The translations under genes and the position numbers were made by a program. 15,485 nucleotides of DNA. Source: Actinomycetes bacterium. GTDB lineage: Bacteria > Actinomycetota > Acidimicrobiia > Acidimicrobiales > UBA8190. Of the stretch, positions 6,036 to 12,757 are shown in pieces. A model generated the notes under the pieces. It was not told the DNA's origin, made no database searches, and was given only the letters and a program-made list of their open reading frames with translations. Location: contig JAJZYI010000036.1 of NCBI GenBank assembly GCA_021798135.1, positions 1 through 15,485 of the forward strand, given 5' to 3'. How positions within the stretch are numbered: the first letter of the stretch is position 1; every line of letters starts with the position of its first letter.

Positions 6036-7067
6036 ATGGCCCAGTGGGACGGCCTGCTGCAGGGATCCGCGGACGCGGGGGCCGGCGAGGCCGCGGTGGC
6101 GGCGGTGTCGGCCCGGGGGCTGTCCAAGCGGTTCGGCGACCTGCTGGCGGTGCGCGACGTGTCGTTCACCGTGGCGCCGGGCGAGGTCTTCGCCTTCCTC
6201 GGCCCCAACGGGGCGGGGAAGTCCACCACCATCAACATGCTGTGCACGCTCCTGCTCCCGAGCGGCGGCGCCGCCGCGGTGGCGGGCTTCGACGTCGCCC
6301 GCCAGCCCGCCGCGGTCCGTCGCCACATCGGCCTGGTCTTCCAGGACCAGACGCTCGACGACCAGCTGACGGCGGAGGAGAACCTCCGCTTCCACGCCGT
6401 GCTCTACCACGTGCCGGCCGAGCGGGTCGCCGAGCGGATCGGCCGCGTCCTGGAGCTGGTGGCGCTGGGCGACCGTCGGCGGGACCTCGTCTCCACGTTC
6501 TCCGGCGGCATGGCCCGGCGGCTGGAGATCGCCCGGGCGATGCTGCACACCCCGGCGGTGCTCTTCCTCGACGAGCCCACCGTCGGGCTCGACCCCCAGA
6601 CCCGGGCCCTCGTGTGGGAGGACGTGCTGCGCATGCGGGACGAGGAGGGCGTCACCATCTTCCTCACCACCCACTACATGGACGAGGCCGAGTACGCGCA
6701 GCGGATCGCGATCATCGACCACGGCGGGATCGTGGCCCTCGACGGCCCCGACGCCCTCAAGCACAGCGTCGGCGAGGACACCGTGGAGCTGGCCACGGCC
6801 GACGACGCGGTCGCCGAGCGGCGGCTGCGGGCGGCGGGATGGCAGGTCCGGCGCGGGGACGGTGCCGTGACCGTCGTCACCTCGGACGGCGAGGCACAGG
6901 TGGCGCGGCTCATCGGCGTGGCCGCGCTGCCGGTGCACGGCGTCCACGTGCACCGCCCGACGCTCGACGACGTCTTCCTCCACTACACCGGCCGCCAGAT
7001 CCGCGAGGAGCACGGCGAGCGCCAGCTGTCCGGCCGGGTCCGGGCGTTCCACGCCCGCCGGCGGTAG
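6036..7067 (+). CDS. DrrA-type ABC exporter ATP-binding protein
   Basis: A 343-residue nucleotide-binding subunit. Walker A GPNGAGKST is at 56-64, the Q-loop Gln103 in VFQDQTLD, the signature FSGGM at 155-159, Walker B VLFLDE at 175-180 followed by PTVGLDP, and the H-loop His213 in TTHYMDEAE. The C-terminal RPTLDDVFLHYTG motif is the mark of the daunorubicin-resistance (DrrA) subfamily, which energises an ABC-2 permease. ATG at 6036 follows GGGAGGGAG with eight bases between. The permease gene starts eight bases after the stop. The exported compound is unknown: drugs, glycolipids and polyketides are all carried by this subfamily. No biosynthetic cluster is visible nearby. Confidence 0.93.
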   Translation: MAQWDGLLQGSADAGAGEAAVAAVSARGLSKRFGDLLAVRDVSFTVAPGEVFAFLGPNGAGKSTTINMLCTLLLPSGGAAAVAGFDVARQPAAVRRHIGLVFQDQTLDDQLTAEENLRFHAVLYHVPAERVAERIGRVLELVALGDRRRDLVSTFSGGMARRLEIARAMLHTPAVLFLDEPTVGLDPQTRALVWEDVLRMRDEEGVTIFLTTHYMDEAEYAQRIAIIDHGGIVALDGPDALKHSVGEDTVELATADDAVAERRLRAAGWQVRRGDGAVTVVTSDGEAQVARLIGVAALPVHGVHVHRPTLDDVFLHYTGRQIREEHGERQLSGRVRAFHARRR

Positions 7068-7075
7068 GCGGCGCC

Positions 7076-7939
7076 GTGACCGTCCCCCTGCGTGCCGGCC
7101 CGGCGCTCGTCGCCGACCAGTCCCCCAGCCTGGGCGAGGAGCTGCGCACGGTCGGCATGGTCTGGGAGCGGGAGCTGATCCGCTTCGAGCGCACCCGGAC
7201 CAGGATCCTGTCGAGCTTCATCCAGCCGATCCTGTTCCTCTTCGTGCTGGGGTACGGGATGAGCACCCTGACGCCGACCGTCAACGGCTTCGACTTCAAG
7301 AAGTTCGTCTTCCCCGGGATCGTGGCCATGACGGTGGTGACGACGGCGATCTTCTCGGCCATCTCCATCGTGTGGGACCGGGAGTTCGGCTTCCTCCGTG
7401 AGATGCTGGTGGCGCCGGTCAGCCGCGGCGCGCTCGTCGTGGGGAAGTGCCTGGGCGGGGCCACCATCGCCACCGTCCAGGGCACCATCATGCTGGCGCT
7501 GGCCCCGCTGATCGGCGTGCGGCTCACCCTGCCGCTCGTGTTCGCCGTGATCGGCTGCGAGCTGCTGATGGCCCTGACGCTCACCGCCTTCGGGGTGGCG
7601 GTGGCCAGCCGCATCCAGCGCATGGAGGGGTTCCAGGTCGTCATGCAGCTGCTGCTCTTCCCGATGCTGTTCCTGTCGGGGGCGCTGTTCCCGCTGTCCG
7701 GCCTGCCCACGTGGCTGACCGTCATCACCCGCGTCAACCCCCTCACCTACGCCGTCGACCCGCTGCGCCACGTCATCCAGGACGCCCAGAACCTGACGCC
7801 CCAGGCGGCAGCCCGCTTCCCGGTGGGTGTCAGCCTCTTCGGCACCACCCTGCCGATCGGCGCCGAGCTCGGGATCGTCTCGGCGCTGGCCGTCGTCTTC
7901 CTGGCCCTGGCGCTGACCGGCTTCCGGCGGACGGGCTAG
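7076..7939 (+). CDS. DrrB-type ABC-2 transporter permease
   Basis: A 287-residue membrane subunit that pairs with the preceding ATPase. The N-terminal cytoplasmic stretch W-E-R-E-L-I-R-F-E-R-T-R leads into about six membrane helices (roughly from residues 46, 82, 126, 159, 193 and 258). Typical ABC-2 features are SFIQPILFLFVLGYG after the coupling helix, VWDREFGFLREMLVAPVSR, the LFLSGALFPLSGLP loop and RVNPLTYAVDPLRH near the end. GTG at 7076 was chosen: it lies eight bases after the ATPase stop, gives the expected length and has a weak GGCGG site upstream. Together with the ATPase it should form a 2+2 exporter in the cytoplasmic membrane. Confidence 0.92.
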   Translation: MTVPLRAGPALVADQSPSLGEELRTVGMVWERELIRFERTRTRILSSFIQPILFLFVLGYGMSTLTPTVNGFDFKKFVFPGIVAMTVVTTAIFSAISIVWDREFGFLREMLVAPVSRGALVVGKCLGGATIATVQGTIMLALAPLIGVRLTLPLVFAVIGCELLMALTLTAFGVAVASRIQRMEGFQVVMQLLLFPMLFLSGALFPLSGLPTWLTVITRVNPLTYAVDPLRHVIQDAQNLTPQAAARFPVGVSLFGTTLPIGAELGIVSALAVVFLALALTGFRRTG

Positions 7940-7982
7940 GGGTCGGCGGCCGGGCTCGGGGGACCGGACCGAGAGGAGCGCC

Positions 7983-8678
7983 GTGGTGAGCACGCCTGGG
8001 CGACCGGCGATGCGGGCCTTCGACGAGCTCGCCGACCGCTACGACGCCTGGTACGACGCGGCGGCCGGGAGGGTGCTGTTCGAGCTGGAGGTCGGCGCCC
8101 TGCGGCCGCTGGTCGCCGGCACGGCCGGTCCCCGGCTCGAGGTCGGTGCCGGCTCGGGCCGCTTCGCCGCCGCGCTGGGCCTCGACGTGGGCCTCGACCT
8201 CGCCGGGGCGGCGCTCCTGCTGGCCCGGTCGCGCGGCGTGACGGTGGTGCGAGGTGCCGGCGAGCAGCTGCCGTTCCGGGCGGGCGCCTTCGGCGCCCTA
8301 GCGGTCGTCCTCACGCTCTGCTTCGCCGGGGACCCCGCCGGCATGCTCGCCGAGGCCGCTCGCGTGCTGCGCCCCGGCGGCCGCCTGGTCGTCGGCGTGG
8401 TGCCCCTCGACAGTGCGTGGGGCCGCTCCTACGACCAGCAGGGACGCGCCGGGCACCCCGTCTACCGCCATGCCCGCTTCCTCACCCTCGCGGAGCATCG
8501 GCGCCTGCTGGCCGCTGCCGGCTTCCGGCTCGTCGGGAGCCGCTCGACCCTCCTGCAGGCGCCGAGCGCCGAGCCCGTCGCCGAGCCCGTGCGCCTCGGC
8601 GCCGCCGCCGGCGCCGGCTTCGTCGCGTTCGGCGCCGCGGCGGTTGCCGAGCGGCCGCCGGCGCCGTCGCAGGCGTAG
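7983..8678 (+). CDS. Class I SAM-dependent methyltransferase
   Basis: A 231-residue cytoplasmic enzyme of the UbiE/type-11 group. Motif I is LEVGAGSGRFAAAL (52-65), the acidic end of the next strand lies in VGLDLA (69-74), GEQLPF (93-98) precedes the usual motif II strand, and LRPGGRLVVGV (129-139) is the strand-4/5 hallmark. The N-terminal FDELADRYDAWYD block is common in actinobacterial members. Two GTG codons (7983 and 7986) follow AGGAG at 7974-7978; the second has the better seven-base spacing, changing the product by one residue. It lies 43 bases after the permease and is probably in the same operon, so it may modify the exported compound, though this is inferred. The substrate is unknown. 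Confidence 0.88.
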   Translation: MVSTPGRPAMRAFDELADRYDAWYDAAAGRVLFELEVGALRPLVAGTAGPRLEVGAGSGRFAAALGLDVGLDLAGAALLLARSRGVTVVRGAGEQLPFRAGAFGALAVVLTLCFAGDPAGMLAEAARVLRPGGRLVVGVVPLDSAWGRSYDQQGRAGHPVYRHARFLTLAEHRRLLAAAGFRLVGSRSTLLQAPSAEPVAEPVRLGAAAGAGFVAFGAAAVAERPPAPSQA

Positions 8679-8768
8679 GCGCAGGGCGCGGCGGGGGTGG
8701 CGCCACCGCGGAGCGGCACGCCCGGGTCCCCGCCACCAGGAGGGGCGCCGCTCGCGGTCTCGCAGCCG

Positions 8769-9998
8769 TCACGGGGAGGGACGCGGCACCCGGGCGCCGG
8801 CCGCGCCCGCCCGGGGCAGGGCGAGGGCTGCGCAGGCGGCGAGGGCCGCGGCGATGGCAGCGAACCCGGCGCCGAGGCCGAGGCTGCCGACCGCCCCCAC
8901 CAGCACCGGGCCACCGGCGTCGCCCAGCTCCCGGCCGACCTCCGCGGCTCCCATCGTCCGGCCGAGGCGGTGCCCGGGGGTGGAGGCGGCGAGCCGGGCG
9001 AACCCGAGCGGGGTGACGGCGGCCACCCCGGCGCCGATCGCCACCGCAGCCAGCGCCATGGCGAGCGGCGACGGCAGGCCGGCGACGAGCGAGAACCCAC
9101 CTGCACAGGCGAGGAGGCCCGCGGCGGCGAAGGCTGGGTGCGGGGTCCCCCGGTCGAGCCTGCGCCCCGCCCAGGGCTGGAGCGCAGCGGCGGTGGCGGC
9201 CAGCAGCGACACGATCGCCCCGGTGGCGAGCGGGCTCAGGTGGTGGCGGTAGCCGAGGACGGGCAGGAAGCCCACCCCGGCCGACAGCGCTGCCGTGCCG
9301 GCGCCGAGGAGCAGGACCGGCTGGAGGAACGTGGGGCGGGTGAGGCGGCGCAGGAGCTGGGCTGCGCTGGAGCGCGGCCGGGCCGCCGGCGCCGTGGCGG
9401 GGACGAGGAGGGCGACGGCGAGCGCGGCGAGCAGTGCGACGGCACCGAGCACGGCGAAGAGCAGCCGGTAGCCGCCGGCCACCACCAGCGCCCCGCCGGC
9501 CACCGGCCCGAGGAGGTGGCCGACGCCCTTGGCGCCGCCGTAGCCGCCGAAGAGCCGGCCGGTCCGCTTCGCCCCGCCGAGCGAGGCGACCGCCGCGCCG
9601 GCGGCGGGGGAGAAGGCCGCGGCGGCGGCCCCCTGGGCGAGTCGTGCCGCCGCGAGGAGGTGCGGGTCGCCGCCGGCGACGAAGGCGGCCGAGGCGAGCC
9701 CGAAGGCGACGAGCCCGCCCACCATCACCGGCTTCGCCCCCCGGCGGTCGACCAGCCCGCCGAAGGCCGGCTTCAGCACCACCTCCGCCGCGTCGTAGGC
9801 GGCGAGGACGAGGCCGAGCTCCAGCAGCGACCCGTGGCGGCCGAGGGCGAAGGCGGCGAGGTTGGCCGCCACCGCGTGCGCGCCGAAGGCGGTGACGAAC
9901 CCCGCGCCGTAGATCGCCGTGACCTGGCGGCGGCCGCCGTCCTTGTCGCCGTCGGTGCCGCCGTCGGTGCCGCCGTCGGTGTCGCCGTCGGTGCTCAC
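8769..9998 (-). CDS. MFS transporter paired with a ChrB-type protein
   Basis: A 409-residue major facilitator with about 12 helices. Motif A is seen as GGLVDRRGAKPV in the loop between helices 2 and 3, and a related GRRLDRG loop appears in the second half. The N-terminus is unusual: some 20 residues of T-D-G-D/T-D-G-G repeats before the first helix, giving an acidic cytoplasmic tail. GTG at 9998 overlaps the stop of the ChrB-like gene as GTGA, which fixes the start and implies coupled translation. Because it replaces the usual ChrA in this pairing, chromate or another oxyanion or toxic ion is a possible substrate, but sequence alone cannot show it; a drug is an equal alternative. Confidence 0.88.
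   Translation of the reverse strand: MSTDGDTDGGTDGGTDGDKDGGRRQVTAIYGAGFVTAFGAHAVAANLAAFALGRHGSLLELGLVLAAYDAAEVVLKPAFGGLVDRRGAKPVMVGGLVAFGLASAAFVAGGDPHLLAAARLAQGAAAAAFSPAAGAAVASLGGAKRTGRLFGGYGGAKGVGHLLGPVAGGALVVAGGYRLLFAVLGAVALLAALAVALLVPATAPAARPRSSAAQLLRRLTRPTFLQPVLLLGAGTAALSAGVGFLPVLGYRHHLSPLATGAIVSLLAATAAALQPWAGRRLDRGTPHPAFAAAGLLACAGGFSLVAGLPSPLAMALAAVAIGAGVAAVTPLGFARLAASTPGHRLGRTMGAAEVGRELGDAGGPVLVGAVGSLGLGAGFAAIAAALAACAALALPRAGAAGARVPRPSP
9933..9992 (-). repeat. Five 12-bp in-frame repeats at the MFS gene start
   Basis: Units GYCGCCGTCGGT (plus strand), the first degenerate, encode the T-D-G-D/T-D-G-G tail of the MFS protein. The array begins one codon after the GTG start, so its length also sets the distance from the start to the first membrane helix. 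Confidence 0.88.
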
Positions 9999-10522
9999 GG
10001 GCGCTCGCGGGCCTCGTAGACGCGCTCGGCGAAGTCCTCGAGCAGGTCGAGGCAGCCCTGCAGCCGCCGCTCGCCCTCGGCCGCCGACGGCGCGCCGAAG
10101 AGGTCCTTGGCGCGCAGCTCCCGGTACCAGCGCCGGAGGCGGTCGACGTTCTGCTCCTCCTCGTCGAGCTCGGCCAGGGTGAACCTCTCCGTCTCGATCT
10201 CGCGGCGCAGCTCGGCCTCGGCCTTGACGCACTCCGAGCAGAGCTCCGTCCACTCGGCCTCGCGCTCGGCGGTGTACAGCGCCTGCAGGGTGGCCAGGGT
10301 CTCGTCCGAGGCGCTGACCTCGAAGCACAGGGCCTGGCCGCCCGAGCGCGCGACGAGCGCCGTCGCCCGCTCCAGGCCCTCGTCGAACCGGTCGCCGGCG
10401 GGGACCGCCCAGGTCGCTGACTGCAGGGCCACCGCGCCCACCCGGCGCAACTCCCGCCAGACCGCCACCCGGTGGCGGGACTGGTCCCCGGACAGCCGGT
10501 AGGTGAGGACCCGCCAGGCCAT
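9995..10522 (-). CDS. ChrB N-terminal-domain protein (chromate resistance family)
   Basis: A 175-residue protein. The start M-A-W-R-V-L-T-Y-R-L with S-R-x-R-V-A-V-W-R-x-L-R-R-x-G-A-V-A-L-Q closely fits the N-terminal domain of ChrB, which in proteobacteria regulates and assists chromate efflux; the C-terminal ChrB domain is absent. The middle is rich in Glu and Arg, helical, and contains Cys95-Ser-Glu-Cys98, a CxxC pair that could sense redox or metal. ATG at 10522 was chosen because TAGCGT lies seven bases upstream, a leaderless layout; an in-frame GTG at 10531 lies inside that -10. The gene overlaps the MFS gene (GTGA). It could be a regulator of its own operon or part of the efflux process. 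Confidence 0.82.
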   Translation of the reverse strand: MAWRVLTYRLSGDQSRHRVAVWRELRRVGAVALQSATWAVPAGDRFDEGLERATALVARSGGQALCFEVSASDETLATLQALYTAEREAEWTELCSECVKAEAELRREIETERFTLAELDEEEQNVDRLRRWYRELRAKDLFGAPSAAEGERRLQGCLDLLEDFAERVYEARERP

Positions 10523-10529
10523 GTAACGC

Positions 10530-10535
10530 ACGCTA
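10530..10535 (-). promoter_or_regulatory. -10 element of a probably leaderless chrB-like promoter
   Basis: TAGCGT on the minus strand (10535-10530) is followed by seven bases and then ATG at 10522, so the transcript would begin at or next to the start codon. No good -35 is seen. The same hexamer serves as the proposed -10 of the usp operon. Confidence 0.45.
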
Positions 10536-10650
10536 CAAGACCGTGGTCCGCTCGCGCTACCAGAAACCGCCGGTGGCGCCGGCGCTACCAGAGACCGCCG
10601 GCGGCGCCGGCGCTGCCGGCCACCGTCGTCCGCGCTCGCTGCCGGAGACC
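10531..10650. repeat. Array of five related promoter-like motifs upstream of the chrB-like gene
   Basis: On the minus strand the motif GGTYTCYGGYAGCG recurs at 10650-10637, 10624-10611 (degenerate), 10596-10583, 10568-10555 and 10542-10531 (shortened, over the -10). Steps are 24-28 bases. Copies two and three are part of a 28-bp tandem repeat (10554-10581, 10582-10609) with two mismatches. The array fills most of the gap between the oxidoreductase stop and the chrB-like start. Confidence 0.75.
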
Positions 10651-10676
10651 GTCGGCGGCGCCCGGCACGCTGCGGC

Positions 10677-12101
10677 TCACAGGCCGTAGCTCTCGAGCAG
10701 GCGCAGCCAGATCTCCCCGAGGGTGGGGTAGGAGGGCACGGCGTGCCACAGGCGCTCCAGCGGTACCTCGCCGACGACGGCGATGGTGGCGGCGTGGAGC
10801 AGCTCGCCGGCGTCGGGGCCGACGAAGGTGGCGCCCACCACGACCCGGCGCTCCTCGTCGACGACCAGGCGGGCGTGGCCCTGGTAGCCGTCCGCGTGCA
10901 GGGCCGCGCCGGCGACGTTGCCGAGGGCGTGGTCGACGGCCCGCACCCGCATGCCGGCGGCCTCCGCCTGGGACTCGTTCAGGCCGACGGCGGCGACCTC
11001 GGGGTCGGTGAACACCACCTGGGGGACGGCCCGGTGGTCGGCGGTGGCGGCGTGGGGGCCCCAGGGGTCGGCCCGGAGCGTGCCGTTGGCCCGGGCGACG
11101 ATGGCATCGCCGCACACCCGGGCCTGGTACTTGCCCTGGTGGGTGAGCAGCACCCGGTGGTTGACGTCGCCCGCCGCGTACAGCCAGCCGCCCGGGACGC
11201 CAGTGGCGGCCATGGTGTCGTCGACCTCGATCCACGTGCCGGGTCGCAGACCGACGGTGCCGAGGCCGACGTCGTCGGTGCGTGGCCGCCGGCCGGCTGC
11301 CACCAGCAGCTCGTCGCCCTCGGCGGTGGCGCCGCCCTCGAGGTGCACGACGGCGGTGCCGTCCGGCCGGCGCTCGGCGGCCGTGGCCCTGACCCCGGTG
11401 CGCACGTCGATGCCCGAGGCCCGCATGGAGGCGGCCAGCAGCTCGCCGGCGACGGGCTCGTAGGCCGGCAGGAGCCGGTCGGCCATCTCCAGGAGGACGA
11501 CCTCGGTGCCGAGGCTCCCCCACGCCTGGGACAGCTCGCAGCCCGCCACCCCACCGCCGAGGACGACGAGCCTGCGGGGCGGCTCCCCGGCGCTGGTGGC
11601 CTCCTTGGTCGTCCAGGGCCGGGCGTCGGCCAGCCCCGGCACGGGGGGCAGCGCCGGCGCGGAGCCGGTGGCGACGCAGACGGCGTGCCGGGCGCGCAGC
11701 ACCACGGTGCCCGAGCCGGTCCCGACCTCCACCCGTCGCTCGCCGGCGAGCCGTCCGTGGCCGCGCACCAGGTCGATGCCCGCACCGTCGAGCCAGCCGA
11801 CCTGGCTGGCGTCGTCCCAGCCGCTCGTGAACCGGTCGCGGCGATCGAGCACGGCGGCGGCGTCGAGCTCCCCGGACACCGCGCTGCGGGCGCCGGCGAC
11901 CCGCCGGGCCGCCGCCAGCACCTGCCCGGGGCGCAGCAGCGCCTTGGAGGGCATGCACGCCCAGTACGAGCAGTCCCCGCCCACCAGGTCCGCCTCGACG
12001 ACCACCGCCGACAGCCCGCCCTTCACCGCCCGGTCGGCCACGTTCTCGCCGGTCGATCCGGCACCGATCACGATCACGTCGTACTGGCGCTCGTCGCTCA
12101 T
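10677..12101 (-). CDS. FAD-dependent pyridine nucleotide-disulfide oxidoreductase (Lpd/MerA-like)
   Basis: A 474-residue flavoenzyme of the class I disulfide reductase fold. FAD motif GAGSTGENVA is at 13-22, the redox-active pair Cys44-x4-Cys49 lies in GGDCSYWACMPSKALL, the NAD(P) motif GGGVAGCE at 182-189, and YAAGDV (308-313) is the second FAD site. The C-terminal dimer domain begins near 358. Where dihydrolipoamide dehydrogenases have His-Pro-Thr-x-x-Glu, this has Tyr458-Pro-Thr-x-x-Glu463, so it is not a normal lipoamide dehydrogenase; quinone, disulfide or metal reduction is more likely. No MerA-type heavy-metal N-domain or C-terminal Cys pair is present. ATG at 12101 follows GGAGGG with seven bases between. 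It is divergent from a MerR gene that may control it. Confidence 0.9.
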   Translation of the reverse strand: MSDERQYDVIVIGAGSTGENVADRAVKGGLSAVVVEADLVGGDCSYWACMPSKALLRPGQVLAAARRVAGARSAVSGELDAAAVLDRRDRFTSGWDDASQVGWLDGAGIDLVRGHGRLAGERRVEVGTGSGTVVLRARHAVCVATGSAPALPPVPGLADARPWTTKEATSAGEPPRRLVVLGGGVAGCELSQAWGSLGTEVVLLEMADRLLPAYEPVAGELLAASMRASGIDVRTGVRATAAERRPDGTAVVHLEGGATAEGDELLVAAGRRPRTDDVGLGTVGLRPGTWIEVDDTMAATGVPGGWLYAAGDVNHRVLLTHQGKYQARVCGDAIVARANGTLRADPWGPHAATADHRAVPQVVFTDPEVAAVGLNESQAEAAGMRVRAVDHALGNVAGAALHADGYQGHARLVVDEERRVVVGATFVGPDAGELLHAATIAVVGEVPLERLWHAVPSYPTLGEIWLRLLESYGL

Positions 12102-12230
12102 CGCTGGACCCTCCGATCCGTCGCCCGCCACCGCCGGGGAACCGGCGCCGGCGCGTGCCCGGCCGGGCGCTGCGCCACCGACGACTGGCGGTCCCGGCCG
12201 CTCGCGGCGGCGTCGTCGGGGAAGGGAACC

Positions 12231-12270
12231 CCGGGGGCCGGCCGGGCATTCCGCCGGCCCGGCCCCCCGG
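12231..12270. other. Strong GC hairpin in the divergent promoter region
   Basis: Left arm 12231-12245 (CCGGGGGCCGGCCGG) pairs with right arm 12254-12270 with two small bulges around an 8-base loop, GCATTCCG. It would form at the 5' end of the leader of the oxidoreductase mRNA if that transcript starts near 12265, giving about 160 bases of leader. A stability or control element is possible; it is not followed by a U tract. Confidence 0.55.
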
Positions 12271-12271
12271 C

Positions 12272-12310
12272 ACCCTACCGTTACGTGAGGGTACGGTCGA
12301 CCGGTAGGAT
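12272..12310. promoter_or_regulatory. Divergent promoters and MerR operator-like dyad
   Basis: CCTACCG (12274-12280) and CGGTAGG (12302-12308) are perfect inverted arms 21 bases apart. Each arm carries a -10-like hexamer: TAGGAT (12305-12310) on the plus strand, six bases before the merR GTG, and TAGGGT (12277-12272) on the minus strand toward the oxidoreductase. Between them lies a second dyad, ACCGT-N11-ACGGT (12277-12297), where a MerR dimer could bind and control both directions. Confidence 0.5.
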
Positions 12311-12316
12311 GCGGCC

Positions 12317-12757
12317 GTGATCGAGGGCATGCACCAGATCGGCGAGGTGGCCGAGGCGGTCGGGCTGTCGCTGCGGACCATCCGCCACTACGAGGAGGTC
12401 GACCTGGTCCCGCCCTCCGGGCGCAGCGCCGGGGGGTTCCGCCTCTACACCGACGGCGACGTCGACCGGCTGCGGCTCGTGAAGCACATGAAGCCGCTGG
12501 ACTTCACGCTCGAGGAGCTGCGCGAGCTGCTCGAGCTGCGAGACCGGCTGGCCGGCGGGGCCGGCGACCGCGAGCAGGCGGGGCTGGCCGAGCGCCTGGA
12601 GCTGTTCGCCGCCGCAGCCGAGCGGCGCTGCGTGACGCTGCGCGACCAGCTCGGCGCGGCCGAGGCGATGGCCCGGACGCTGCGGCGCGAGGCGCGGCAG
12701 CACCGGCCGGCGGCGCGGAGCGAGGCGCGGCGGCACCGTCCGGCGGTGCGGCGGTGA
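12317..12757 (+). CDS. MerR-family transcriptional regulator
   Basis: A 146-residue DNA-binding protein. The winged helix-turn-helix is at about 5-75: QIGEVAEAVGLSLRTIRHYEEVDLVPPS, then GGFRLYTDGDVDRL and KHMKPLDFTLEELRELL, the pattern of a widespread actinobacterial MerR group. The remainder is a coiled-coil dimer helix (about 75-125) and an Arg-rich tail built from a duplicated 11-residue block. The only cysteine is Cys105, and there is no metal-binding C-terminal loop, so a metal sensor is unlikely. GTG at 12317 sits six bases after TAGGAT, so the mRNA is probably leaderless. The stop overlaps the release-factor start (GTGA). It probably regulates itself and the divergent oxidoreductase; the signal is unknown. 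Confidence 0.9.
   Translation: MIEGMHQIGEVAEAVGLSLRTIRHYEEVDLVPPSGRSAGGFRLYTDGDVDRLRLVKHMKPLDFTLEELRELLELRDRLAGGAGDREQAGLAERLELFAAAAERRCVTLRDQLGAAEAMARTLRREARQHRPAARSEARRHRPAVRR
12687..12752 (+). repeat. Two 33-bp in-frame repeats ending the merR gene
   Basis: Copies at 12687-12719 and 12720-12752 differ at only a few bases and encode two blocks close to E-A-R-x-H-R-P-A-x-R. The second copy ends one base before the GTG of the next gene, so the duplication has shaped the junction between the two coding regions. Confidence 0.85.

Noticed and set aside
8696..8707. Perfect palindrome GGTGGCGCCACC in the convergent gap before the MFS gene end
   Set aside because: A 12-base palindrome of this composition is expected by chance in such GC-rich DNA and leaves no loop for a stable hairpin.
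10531..10650. CRISPR array
   Set aside because: Units are adjacent or degenerate with no unique spacers and no cas gene; the same holds for the 23-bp array at 4160.
12102..12131. Start of the oxidoreductase ten residues upstream
   Set aside because: The upstream codon lacks a ribosome site, while ATG at 12101 has GGAGGG at seven bases and gives the usual short N-terminus before the FAD motif.
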